From the NCBI GenBank assembly GCA_002353225.1, contig DEJF01000025.1, forward strand, positions 332 through 64,331: a DNA stretch of 64,000 bases, given 5' to 3'. Position 1 is the stretch's first letter. Each line of letters opens with the position of its first letter. The translations under genes and the position numbers were made by a program. This DNA is from Prevotella sp. UBA2755 (lineage in GTDB: Bacteria > Bacteroidota > Bacteroidia > Bacteroidales > Bacteroidaceae). Of the stretch, positions 15,351 through 25,100 are shown one piece after another. The notes beneath the pieces were generated by a model, which did no database searches, had not been told where the DNA came from, and worked only from the letters and a program-made list of their open reading frames with translations.

Positions 15351-16613
15351 ATGACACAATATACAATTTCGGCTCCACAAAGTCTCCAACATACTGCTAA
15401 ACTACCGGCATCCAAAAGTATTTCCAACAGGGCTTTGATTATCCATGCCTTGTCAGGAGGAACTATTCTCCCAGACAATTTGTCTAACTGCGATGATACG
15501 GAAGTTATCATAGCCGCCTTAAAAGACAATCCTTATGAGATTAATATCAAGGCGGCAGGTACCGCCATGCGTTTCATGACAGCCTTCCTCGCTGTCAAGG
15601 ACGGAGAGGAACACGTACTGACAGGAACTGAGCGCATGAAACACCGTCCTATCGGCATATTAGTTGACGCACTAAGATTTCTCGGTGCAGACATTGAATA
15701 TGTAAACCATGAGGGATTTCCTCCACTCCGCATTCGTGGCAAACAACTCGAGGGAGGTTTATTGGAAGTACCTGGTAATATCAGTTCACAATATATCTCA
15801 GCCTTGTTAATGATCGGTCCTATACTAAGTAATGGATTGACATTACGACTGACTGGTGATATAATCTCACGTCCCTATATCGACTTGACACTCTGGACGA
15901 TGCGGGAGTTTGGGGCTGATGCCGAATGGGGCGATTATGAGACAATCGTAGTTCATCCGCAACCCTACAAGAACCATCCCTATTATATTGAAAACGACTG
16001 GAGCAGCGCTTCCTACTGGTATGAAATGGTAGCGCTGTCAAAAGACCAAGAGGCAACTGTTCATTTAGAGGGACTGATGGATGGTTCCAAACAAGGAGAT
16101 TCTTCACTACGCTATATTTTCAGTCTATTAGGGGTGAAAAGTACATTTAAGACTAAAAAACAGGGGGTACCGACGACTGTCACCATTCAACAATCGAGGC
16201 ATTGTGTACCTCGTCTGGAATATGATTTCGTCAACTCTCCCGACCTTGCCCAGACCTTCGTAGTCACCTGTGCCTTATTAAATGTCCCTTTCCACTTCCG
16301 TGGACTATCTACCCTCAAGATCAAAGAGACTGACCGCATTGAGGCGCTCAAAAAAGAAATGCGAAAACTGGGTTATGTCATCAAGGATATAAACGAAAGT
16401 GAATTGCTATGGGACGGAGAACGCTGTGAGCCTGACCTGAAAAGTGGTATTGACACCTATGAAGATCACCGTATGGCACTTGCCTTCGCTCCTGCCGCAT
16501 TTCACTTTGATGCACTGCGCATCAACAACCCTCAGGTTGTGACGAAATCCTATCCTAATTACTGGGATGATCTAAAGAACTCCCATTTCTCCATTCTCAA
16601 CTCTCAGATTTAG
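15351..16613 (+). CDS. aroA: 3-phosphoshikimate 1-carboxyvinyltransferase (EPSP synthase)
   Basis: Joins shikimate 3-phosphate and phosphoenolpyruvate in the shikimate pathway. 420 residues from the ATG at 15351 (MTQYTISAPQSL); an upstream extension to 15267 would cover the promoter. Motifs: LPASKSISNRALIIHALSGG for substrate binding, AAGTAMRFMTAFLAV in place of the usual AGNAGT-type loop, GNISSQYISALLM, KIKETDRIEAL, and YEDHRMALAFA near the end. The gene is followed after 2 bp by the PorW-like gene, so they may be co-transcribed. Confidence 0.95.
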   Translation: MTQYTISAPQSLQHTAKLPASKSISNRALIIHALSGGTILPDNLSNCDDTEVIIAALKDNPYEINIKAAGTAMRFMTAFLAVKDGEEHVLTGTERMKHRPIGILVDALRFLGADIEYVNHEGFPPLRIRGKQLEGGLLEVPGNISSQYISALLMIGPILSNGLTLRLTGDIISRPYIDLTLWTMREFGADAEWGDYETIVVHPQPYKNHPYYIENDWSSASYWYEMVALSKDQEATVHLEGLMDGSKQGDSSLRYIFSLLGVKSTFKTKKQGVPTTVTIQQSRHCVPRLEYDFVNSPDLAQTFVVTCALLNVPFHFRGLSTLKIKETDRIEALKKEMRKLGYVIKDINESELLWDGERCEPDLKSGIDTYEDHRMALAFAPAAFHFDALRINNPQVVTKSYPNYWDDLKNSHFSILNSQI

Positions 16614-16615
16614 CC

Positions 16616-19600
16616 GTGAGTTTTGCCTTAATCGTCATCGGATCACTTGTCGCTCTCGGCATCATCGCTGCTCTTCTTTCAAAGGGTAGTGATGATGAGC
16701 CTATCGTACAGAATGACGGGGACTGCGGATCATGCAGCAGTCGTGCAAACTGTAAACTGGCTGATCTGAAAGAGGAGGGAAAAAAGAGGAAGGAAGAGAG
16801 ATGCCATACTACTGTTGTGATATTATTCTTGATCTTAGCACTGACAGGATGTTCAACTAAAAAGAATACTGCGACAACTCGTTGGTGGCATTCCTTTAAC
16901 GCACGCTACAACACCTATTTCAATGGTTCTCAAGCATTCATCGAGGGCCATCTGGAAAAAGAGAACGGTAATCACGACGACCACACGCAGTTGATTCCGC
17001 TTTATATGGTCGCCAACAAGAACAGTAAGGATCTTGGAAAAGGGCAGTTCGACCGTGCCATTGAGAAATCTGAAAAGGCAATTCGACGACATAGCATCAA
17101 ATCCCGCCCTGTATGGAAAAAGACCAGGCGTAAAACCCAAAAGGACATTGAATGGCTGACGCGAAGGGAATATAATCCCTTCCTTTGGCGTGCATGGCTT
17201 CTACTCGGAAAATCACAATTCCAAAAAGGTGAGTTCGAAGAGGCGGCAGCCACCTTCGGTTATATGGCTCGTCTTTATCAGACACAACCTGTCATCCTTG
17301 CAAGGGCAAGGGCATGGCAGGCGAAATGCTATGCGGAGATGAACTGGTTATATGAGGCAGAGGACCTCATCACGAAACAACGTCGTGACTCTATTCCCTA
17401 TCGGGCAGCCGCAGATTGGGACTATACCCTTGCCGACTATCATATCCGCAGTGAGCACTGGCCAGAGGCTGTCACCTATCTACGTAAGGCTATCCGCCAT
17501 GAACGCAGAAAGAAGCAACGAGCCCGTATGTGGTTCCTGATGGGACAAATAGAGACCCTTCAAGGTCATCGTCAGCAAGCATACGATGCCTATAAACACG
17601 TCATCCGTCTCAGTCCTCCTTATGAGTTGGAGTTCAATGCCCGCATAGCACAGAGTGAGGTCATGGCGGCTACTGATGCACGTAATACGATTAAACGTCT
17701 GCGCCGCATGGCTTCCTCCGACAATAACAAGGACTATCTTGACCAGGTTTACTATGCCATCGGTAATATTTACCTGACACAACGTGACACCCTCAATGCC
17801 ATTGCCGCCTATGAGAAAGGTAATGAAAAGGCGACACGAGGAGGAACAGAAAAAGGTGTCCTGCTCTGGCAATTAGGTAATCTATACTGGCAACAAGAGA
17901 AATATAGTGACGCGAGACGCTGTTACGGGGAAGCCATTGGATTACTCGACCAGGACCGTCCTGGTTATAAGGAACTGGCTCAACGCTCTAAGGTGCTTGA
18001 TGAACTGGTACCTTATACGGAGGCTATCCATTTGCAGGACTCACTACAGCAATTAGCGAATATGCCAGAGGAAGAGCGTAACAAGGCTATTGACCGTGTC
18101 ATCCAAGAACTTATCAAGAAAGAGAAAGAGGAAAAACGAAAGCAACAAGAAGCAGAAGCAGAACTGCAATCACAGCAAAACGGAGGTAACAACCTTCCAC
18201 AGAGCCAGACACAGCAAGTCAACCGTCCTACCACTCCCACCTCTCAACAAAGCAACATCTGGTATTTCTATAATCCACAAGCGGTCAGTCAAGGAAAACA
18301 GCGTTTCGAACAGCAGTGGGGCAAGCGTCCTAATGCCGACAACTGGCAGCGATCCAATCTTACCGTTGTGAAATTAGACAATGACGAACAACAAGAGAAT
18401 GAAATAGAAGGTGAAGATCATACAGAAAGCACTGACTCGACAACAACAGCGGAACCGACGGACAGTGTTGCCTCAGAGAATAATGACCCACACACCCGAG
18501 AGTATTATCTTGCACAAATTCCGTTTACAGAGGAACAGAAACAAGCCAGTGATGCCATCATCATGGAGTCATTGCTCCATGCAGGTATCATCCTCAAGGA
18601 CAAGTTAGACAACCTGACACTTAGCCACCGTATGCTCTACCGACTCGTCAATCAATACCCAGATTATGAGCAAAATGACGAGGCTTGGTACCATCTCTAT
18701 CTTATCTATGCCCGACAAGGGAAATGGGCTGAGGCAGAGATGGCACTCGCTAACATGAAAGAGCGTCATGCAGAGAGCAAATGGACCATTCTGCTCTCCG
18801 ATCCCTATTATGCGGAGAACCAACGTTTCGGAAAACATATAGAAGACTCACTATATGCCGCCACCTACAACGCCTTCCGAGAAGAGCGTTATCAGGAGGT
18901 GAATACGAATGTAAGACTTTCTGCAGAACGATTCCCTAATGGCCAGAACCGTGCTAAGTTCCTATTTATTGAGGGACTGAGCCTGTTGAACAACCAACAG
19001 GCAGACAGTTGTTTGGCAAGGATGCGCCAGATTGTGGAACAATATCCTGAAAGTGAGGTCAGTGAGATGGCAGGTCAAATCGTGAAAGGTGTGCAACAGG
19101 GAAGACGATTGCAGGGCAATCGCATGACTGCAGATGACATCTGGGGGCAACGACAAAGTATGAATCTCGCTGATTCCTCTATGATTGACACACTCAGTAC
19201 ACAGCGAGACACCCGTTACACCTTCATCCTCGCCTACTCTCCTGACAGTTTAGACCAGAACCAGTTATTGTATGATATTGCAAAATACAATTTCACGAGT
19301 TACCTCGTTCGTAATTTCGATATCAACATCGATACTGACGGGCCTATCAGCCGCATGATGGTCAGCGGTTTCCGCAGTTATGACGAGGCACTGCAATATG
19401 CCCGACAACTCTCCGCCAACCTACAAATGGGCGAGCGGTTGGCTGGTTGCCGACGTATCATCATCAGTGACCAAAACCTACCACTATTAGGTACAGCATT
19501 CAGTTACGATGACTACGACATTTTCTATCAAGAGGAACTGGCGCCCGTAGAGGTTTCAAAGCAACAACTGCTGACACAACCAGACACCATCGTAGAGGAA

Positions 19601-19717
19601 CCAGACGAAGAAGATACACCACAACAAGAACAGAACGGGGACGATGACCTGTTCCCACCCAATGAGATACAACAAAACACAGAGACCATCGACTTCGATG
19701 ATGATTTCTATTATTAA
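16616..19717 (+). CDS. porW: PorW/SprE-like TPR lipoprotein with N-terminal small-protein extension
   Basis: A 1033-residue frame. Residues 1-65 look like a separate small membrane protein: a helix (SFALIVIGSLVALGIIAALL), a Cys cluster (CGSCSSRANCK) and a basic tail. A complete lipoprotein signal then follows in frame (HTTVVILFLILALTGCS), and residues 85 onward are TPR-rich (NPFLWRAWLLLGKSQFQKGE and many others) with an acidic, Gln-rich linker around 500-640. The body resembles PorW/SprE, an outer-membrane lipoprotein needed for type IX secretion. A GTG at 16817 could start the lipoprotein alone. PorX follows 15 bp downstream, which supports the type IX secretion reading. Confidence 0.7.
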   Translation: MSFALIVIGSLVALGIIAALLSKGSDDEPIVQNDGDCGSCSSRANCKLADLKEEGKKRKEERCHTTVVILFLILALTGCSTKKNTATTRWWHSFNARYNTYFNGSQAFIEGHLEKENGNHDDHTQLIPLYMVANKNSKDLGKGQFDRAIEKSEKAIRRHSIKSRPVWKKTRRKTQKDIEWLTRREYNPFLWRAWLLLGKSQFQKGEFEEAAATFGYMARLYQTQPVILARARAWQAKCYAEMNWLYEAEDLITKQRRDSIPYRAAADWDYTLADYHIRSEHWPEAVTYLRKAIRHERRKKQRARMWFLMGQIETLQGHRQQAYDAYKHVIRLSPPYELEFNARIAQSEVMAATDARNTIKRLRRMASSDNNKDYLDQVYYAIGNIYLTQRDTLNAIAAYEKGNEKATRGGTEKGVLLWQLGNLYWQQEKYSDARRCYGEAIGLLDQDRPGYKELAQRSKVLDELVPYTEAIHLQDSLQQLANMPEEERNKAIDRVIQELIKKEKEEKRKQQEAEAELQSQQNGGNNLPQSQTQQVNRPTTPTSQQSNIWYFYNPQAVSQGKQRFEQQWGKRPNADNWQRSNLTVVKLDNDEQQENEIEGEDHTESTDSTTTAEPTDSVASENNDPHTREYYLAQIPFTEEQKQASDAIIMESLLHAGIILKDKLDNLTLSHRMLYRLVNQYPDYEQNDEAWYHLYLIYARQGKWAEAEMALANMKERHAESKWTILLSDPYYAENQRFGKHIEDSLYAATYNAFREERYQEVNTNVRLSAERFPNGQNRAKFLFIEGLSLLNNQQADSCLARMRQIVEQYPESEVSEMAGQIVKGVQQGRRLQGNRMTADDIWGQRQSMNLADSSMIDTLSTQRDTRYTFILAYSPDSLDQNQLLYDIAKYNFTSYLVRNFDINIDTDGPISRMMVSGFRSYDEALQYARQLSANLQMGERLAGCRRIIISDQNLPLLGTAFSYDDYDIFYQEELAPVEVSKQQLLTQPDTIVEEPDEEDTPQQEQNGDDDLFPPNEIQQNTETIDFDDDFYY

Positions 19718-19732
19718 TAATAAAAGAAAACG

Positions 19733-21274
19733 ATGACAAACGGATTATTACTTTGGGCTGACGATGAGATGGAACTGCTCCGTCCACACCTCCTTTTTCT
19801 TGAGAAGAAAGGATACGAGGTTGTGACTGTCACCAATGGCATTGATGCCATTGAAGAGTGCCGTCAACACACTTTCGACTTGGTCTTACTTGATGAGATG
19901 ATGCCTGGACTCACAGGACTGGAGACCCTTCAGCGCATCAAAGAACTACAACCTACCGTCCCTGTTGTCATGGTAACCAAAAGCGAGGAGGAAGATATTA
20001 TGAACCAAGCAGTGGGTCAGAACATTGCCGACTACCTTATCAAGCCTGTCAACCCCAACCAGATACTGTTAACACTCAAGAAGTTCATCCATAAGCGCGA
20101 GATTGTTGCCGAAGTGACCCAGACAGCATACCAGCAGCAATTCCAGCAACTAAGCATGCAGATGATGGACTGCAGGACATGGGATGACTGGACGGAGATG
20201 TACCGCCAACTTGTCAGATGGGAACTGCAACTTTCTGCCACCGACTCCGCAATGGGTGATATGCTACGGATGCAGAAAGAAGAGGCGAATATCGGTTTTG
20301 CCAAGTTCGTCAAGAAGAACTATCTGTCATGGCTGGAGAAACGTGAGATGATGATGAGTCCTGATATCTTCAAGCAGAAAGTCTTTCCCACCCTCTCTGC
20401 AGGCAACAAAGTATTCCTGATAGTACTCGACAACTTCCGCTATGACCAATGGAAGACCATCGAGGGAGAACTTTCCGACTTTGAGATTGACGAGCAACTC
20501 TATTGCAGTATTCTGCCTACTGCGACACAATATGCCCGCAATGCCATTTTCTCAGGACTGATGCCCGACCAGATAGCACGTATGTTCCCAGACCTCTGGG
20601 TCGACGAGGATGAGGAGGAAGGCAAAAACCTCAATGAGGCGCCCCTTATCCAGACACAGATAGACCGCTACAGACGCCATAATACGTTCTCCTACAACAA
20701 GATTAATACAACCGAAGACGCAGAGCGTTATATGAATCAGTTCGCATCATTAGGGAAAAACGACCTGAACGTATTAGTCATCAACTTCATTGATATGCTG
20801 TCACATGCAAGGACAGAGTCAAAGATGGTGCGCGAACTTGCCCATGATGAAGCGGCATACCGCTCGCTGACCCTCTCATGGTTTCGACATTCTATCATGT
20901 CACAATTACTACGTCAATTAGCACAGACAGATTGTCAGGTGATTATAACGACCGACCACGGGTCAATACGCACGAACTCTCCCGTCAAGATTGTCGGTGA
21001 CCGTAACACCAACACTAACTTGCGTTATAAGTTAGGTAAGAACCTTGCCTATTCCGACAAAGACCTTTTTGTCATCAAAGAGCCGCAGAAGGCATTCCTG
21101 CCCTCTCCCAACCTCTCGACAAGTTATGTGTTTGCCACTGGCGACCAATTCTTCGCCTATCCTAATAACTACAACTACTATGTCACCTACTATCGGAATA
21201 CCTTCCAGCATGGTGGAATCTCGATGGAGGAGATGATGATACCGTTTATCACATTAAAAGGAAAAAACAGATAA
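19733..21274 (+). CDS. porX: PorX-like response regulator with PglZ/alkaline phosphatase domain
   Basis: 513 residues. Residues 1-120 are a receiver domain: acidic pocket DDE at 10-12, phospho-acceptor Asp54 in LVLLDEMMPG, Thr in MVTKS and Lys in YLIKPVNP. Residues of about 200-510 are a PglZ-type alkaline phosphatase fold (VFLIVLDNFRYDQWKTIEGE, later VIITTDHGSIRTNSPVKI). This architecture is that of PorX, the type IX secretion regulator. It has no DNA-binding domain. Its partner PorY kinase is not adjacent. It lies between the PorW-like gene and tsaE on one strand with gaps of 15 and 2 bp. Confidence 0.88.
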   Translation: MTNGLLLWADDEMELLRPHLLFLEKKGYEVVTVTNGIDAIEECRQHTFDLVLLDEMMPGLTGLETLQRIKELQPTVPVVMVTKSEEEDIMNQAVGQNIADYLIKPVNPNQILLTLKKFIHKREIVAEVTQTAYQQQFQQLSMQMMDCRTWDDWTEMYRQLVRWELQLSATDSAMGDMLRMQKEEANIGFAKFVKKNYLSWLEKREMMMSPDIFKQKVFPTLSAGNKVFLIVLDNFRYDQWKTIEGELSDFEIDEQLYCSILPTATQYARNAIFSGLMPDQIARMFPDLWVDEDEEEGKNLNEAPLIQTQIDRYRRHNTFSYNKINTTEDAERYMNQFASLGKNDLNVLVINFIDMLSHARTESKMVRELAHDEAAYRSLTLSWFRHSIMSQLLRQLAQTDCQVIITTDHGSIRTNSPVKIVGDRNTNTNLRYKLGKNLAYSDKDLFVIKEPQKAFLPSPNLSTSYVFATGDQFFAYPNNYNYYVTYYRNTFQHGGISMEEMMIPFITLKGKNR

Positions 21275-21276
21275 TC

Positions 21277-21720
21277 ATGGAAATCAGAATACAAAGTTTA
21301 GACACTATCAGTGAGTCAGCCCGTAAGTTTATCCAGTATATCGGTGAGGCGCGTGTGTTTGCTTTCTACGGAAAGATGGGTGCTGGCAAGACCACTTTCG
21401 TCAAGGCATTATGTGAGGAGTTAGGAAGCACGGACGTGATTACCAGCCCCACCTTCTCCATTGTCAATGAGTATGGGATTTCCTATAACAAAAAGTCCCC
21501 CCTCAGCAGGGAGGATTTAGGAGAATCTATTTACCACTTCGACTTCTACCGCATCAAAAAACTGGAGGAAGTATATGATATGGGGTATGAGGAATACTTC
21601 TATAGCGGAGCGCTCTGTCTGATAGAATGGCCCGAACTGATAGAGGACATCTTACCAGAGGATGCCGTAAGAGTGACGATTGAGGAGCAAACAGACGGAA
21701 GCCGGTTGGTGACATGGTAA
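21277..21720 (+). CDS. tsaE: tRNA threonylcarbamoyladenosine biosynthesis ATPase TsaE
   Basis: Part of the TsaBDE complex making t6A37 in tRNAs that read ANN codons. 147 residues. Walker A is GKMGAGKTTFVKAL; SPTFSIVNEY and IYHFDFYRI are family motifs; LIEWPELIEDILP ends the core. Between NEY and IYHFDFYR lies an unusual segment (GISYNKKSPLSREDLGES) about a dozen residues longer than expected, encoded by a CCCCCCTC..GGGAGGATTTAGGAG sequence that looks like an intergenic repeat embedded in frame. The stop lies in a shared terminator with trxA. Confidence 0.92.
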   Translation: MEIRIQSLDTISESARKFIQYIGEARVFAFYGKMGAGKTTFVKALCEELGSTDVITSPTFSIVNEYGISYNKKSPLSREDLGESIYHFDFYRIKKLEEVYDMGYEEYFYSGALCLIEWPELIEDILPEDAVRVTIEEQTDGSRLVTW

Positions 21721-21757
21721 TATAAAAGGCGAGGTTGAGATCTCGCCTTTTATATTA
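21718..21757. terminator. Bidirectional terminator between tsaE and trxA
   Basis: TAATATAAAAGGCGAG (21718-21733) and CTCGCCTTTTATATTA (21742-21757) pair perfectly over 16 bp with an 8-nt loop. The arms contain the stop codons of both convergent genes. Confidence 0.85.
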
Positions 21758-22069
21758 CAACAAAACCTCGAATTTCTCTTTAATCTTTGCCTTTGGCTGG
21801 GCACCGACAACTTTCTCAATCAGTTGACCATCCCTAAAGAACAGAATCGTAGGAATATTACGGATACCGAACTCTACGGCAAGTTCCTCATTTTCCTCTA
21901 CGTCGCATTTGCCAACAACAATCTTACCGTCATACTCTTCGGCAAGTTCAGAGATGACCGGCCCTACCATTCGACAGGGTCCACACCATGTTGCCCAGAA
22001 ATCAACTACTAATGGCTTATCGCCATTCTTCAGGCTCTCGAAATTTTCAGATGTGATAGTTACTTCCAT
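21755..22069 (-). CDS. trxA: Thioredoxin
   Basis: General cytoplasmic disulfide reductant. 104 residues, normal length, with the active site ATWCGPCRM (Cys29 and Cys32), cis-Pro loop RNIPTILFFRDGQ and buried Asp in VDFWA. It lies 59 bp downstream of dnaE on the same strand, so it is either co-transcribed or read from a promoter in that gap. It ends in the terminator shared with tsaE. Confidence 0.95.
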   Translation of the reverse strand: MEVTITSENFESLKNGDKPLVVDFWATWCGPCRMVGPVISELAEEYDGKIVVGKCDVEENEELAVEFGIRNIPTILFFRDGQLIEKVVGAQPKAKIKEKFEVLL

Positions 22070-22128
22070 TGTCTGATTACTTTAAATTATTAATAATGTA
22101 TATGATTACTCTTGCAAAAAGTATGCCA

Positions 22129-25100
22129 CTAATTAATCTTATAATCCAAGGCTGGTGTCTGTTCTATAAAACGCACCAAGGTACTCTTGACATCCACATA
22201 TTTTGAAGTACTGCGCATCAACACGTGTCCCTTTCCCGTACGGTCTACCAATCGGAAATAGAGTTTGGTCTTACCAGGATTCTCGGCTATCAGTTCCCCT
22301 AAGTCTGTCACCACTTGCTCGTCCAACAAGTCTGTTGACAATGTAATGGTGATACGGTCAATGGCTTTCTCCTTTACCGTCTGCAGGTATTGCACATCCT
22401 GCACCTTCAGTTCCATCTGATCACTATATTGAAAACGCGGCTGCATCTTACCTGTGACATAGACGGCTGACCCTACTGTGAACATACCACTTCGCTCTCC
22501 CCAGTCCTTTCCGAAGAGTCCTAACTCACCTGATCCCTCAAAATCCTCTATCGTCACAAAGCCACATGGCTCTCCCCGCTTGGTGAATTTCTGACGGACA
22601 TCCGTTACGATACCACCGAAAATAACATCCTCGCGGTCTGTCAGTTTCTGGGATTCCGACAAGTCGGCACAATGCGTGTTACAAAGATTCTCCAATACGA
22701 TACGATATTCGTCGAGGGGATGTGCAGAGAGATAAATTCCCACAAAGTCACGCTCACGATTCAGTCGCTCAATATCGCTCCACCGACTTGTCTGTGGTAT
22801 AGGTGGTGTGGCAATATCCACCTCATTCTCACCACCGAAGAGCGAGTTACGCATCTCCTGCTGTTCCATCTGGTACATCTGCCCATAACGCATCAGCGTA
22901 TCGAGGAACATCTCACCTTTGCTGTTCTCGCCAAAGAAACTCTCACGAGGTATACCAAAACTATCGAAGCCGCCACTTAGTACAAGACTTTCAAATGCCT
23001 TACGATTGACATTAGAGAAGTTGATGCGTTGGGCAAAATCAAATATAGTCTTATAGGGTCCGTTTTTCTCCCGTTCGTCAATAATCGCCTGTACCACATT
23101 ATCACCCATTCCCTTGATAGCGGCAAGTCCAAAGCGTATCTCTCCTTTTTTATTCACACCAAACTTCAGGTAACTCTCATTGACATCAGGACCCAGTGTA
23201 GCGATGCCCATCGACTTACACTCATCCATCAACTTGGTAATCTCCGAGATCTGGTCACGACGACGACTCATAATGGCAGCCATGAACTCCGCCGGATAGT
23301 TCGCTTTCAGATAGGCAGTCTGGAAGGCAACCCAGGAATAGCAGGCGGCATGCGACTTATTGAAGGCATAAGATGCGAAAGCCTCCCAGTCGCTCCATAT
23401 CTTCTCCAACACCTTCGGGTCATGTCCGTTTTTCTTACCACCCTCGATAAACTTAGGTTTCATGGCATCAACGATGTCCTTTTTCTTCTTACCCATCGCC
23501 TTACGAAGGGCATCACTCTCACCACGGGTGAAATCAGCAAGAAGACGGGACAGCAACATCACCTGCTCCTGATAGACCGTAATACCATAAGTATCCTTCA
23601 GGTATTTCTCCATCACAGGGATATCATAGGTGATAGGCTCCTCTCCACGCTTACGTTTGATAAACTGAGGGATATAGCCCATAGGTCCCGGACGGTATAG
23701 CGCATTCATCGCTATCAGGTCCTCAAAGACGGTCGGTTTCAGTTCACGCAGATATTTCTGCATACCACTCGACTCAAACTGGAAGGTACCAATGGTACGT
23801 CCCTGCTGGTACAACTCATAAGTCTTGGGGTCGTCAATGGGGATATTATCCAAGTCAACATCTATACCACGTGTCTGCTTGATAATGTCACACGCCTCCT
23901 TCAACTCCGACAAGGTCTTCAGTCCGAGGAAGTCCATCTTGATAAGACCTGTCGACTCAATGACATGACCGTCATACTGCGTACAGTTTGTCTTCTGGTC
24001 CTTGAAGTCTGGGTCGTCAGCAGTCGATACAGGTACCCAGTCGCTGATAGGGTCACGACAGATGATAAAGCCGCAGGCATGAATACCCGTTCCACGCACT
24101 GTTCCCTCCAACATCTTGGCATACTTAATGGTGTTCCGCAATGCAGGATCATTACTTGCCTCTGCCTCACGCAACTCAGGGACCGCCTTGATAGCATTCG
24201 TCAAGTTCATCTTCGGCGTCTTTCCATCCACATCCGGCAGACGGTCGGGAATAGCCTTACACAACGCATTCGAGGTGGGAATAGGCACTTTCTCCACACG
24301 AGCGACATCCTTGATGGAGTTCTTGGTCGCCATCGTCGCATAGGTGATGATATGGGCACAGTTCTCGTGTCCGTATTTGTCCTCCACCCATTTCAGCACC
24401 TTTCCACGACCATCATCGTCAAAGTCGGTATCGATATCAGGCAAAGAGATACGGTCGGGGTTGAGGAAACGCTCAAACAGCAAGTCGTATTTCAAAGGGT
24501 CTATCTTCGTGATACCCAAGCAATAGGCAACCACTGAGCCAGCGGCGGAGCCACGACCTGGTCCCACCATCACACCCAACTCGTCACGTGCCGAGTTGAT
24601 GAAGTCCTGCACGATCAGGAAGTAACCAGGGAAACCCATCGTCTTCATGATATGCAACTCAAAACGGATACGGTCGTCCACCTCCTTCGCCAACGGGTCG
24701 CCATACCTCTTCGCAGCACCTTTATAGGCAAGTTCGGCAAGGTAGTCAGCCTCAAACTTGATTCTATACAGTTTGTCGTAACCACCCAGTTTCTTGATTT
24801 TCTTCTCACCCTCCTCTGGGGGTAACTGGTTCTCACCGTTCTCATCACTGGTGAACTCATCATAGAGTTGCTGTTCCGTGAATTTCTGCCGCCATTGTTC
24901 CTCTGTTCCGAAAGACTCCGGGATGGGGAAGAACGGCATGATGGGGTCATGGTCAAGACTATATATCTCTACCTTGTCTAAGATCTCCAAGGTGTTAGAC
25001 AATGCCTCTGGCACATCAGTGAAAATCGCATTCATCTCCTCTTTCGTCTTGAACCACTCCTGCTTGGAGTACAGCATACGGGTCGGGTCGTCCAAGTCCT

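Noticed and set aside
23029..23700. 223-codon plus-strand frame inside dnaE
   Set aside because: Antisense shadow of conserved DNA polymerase sequence.
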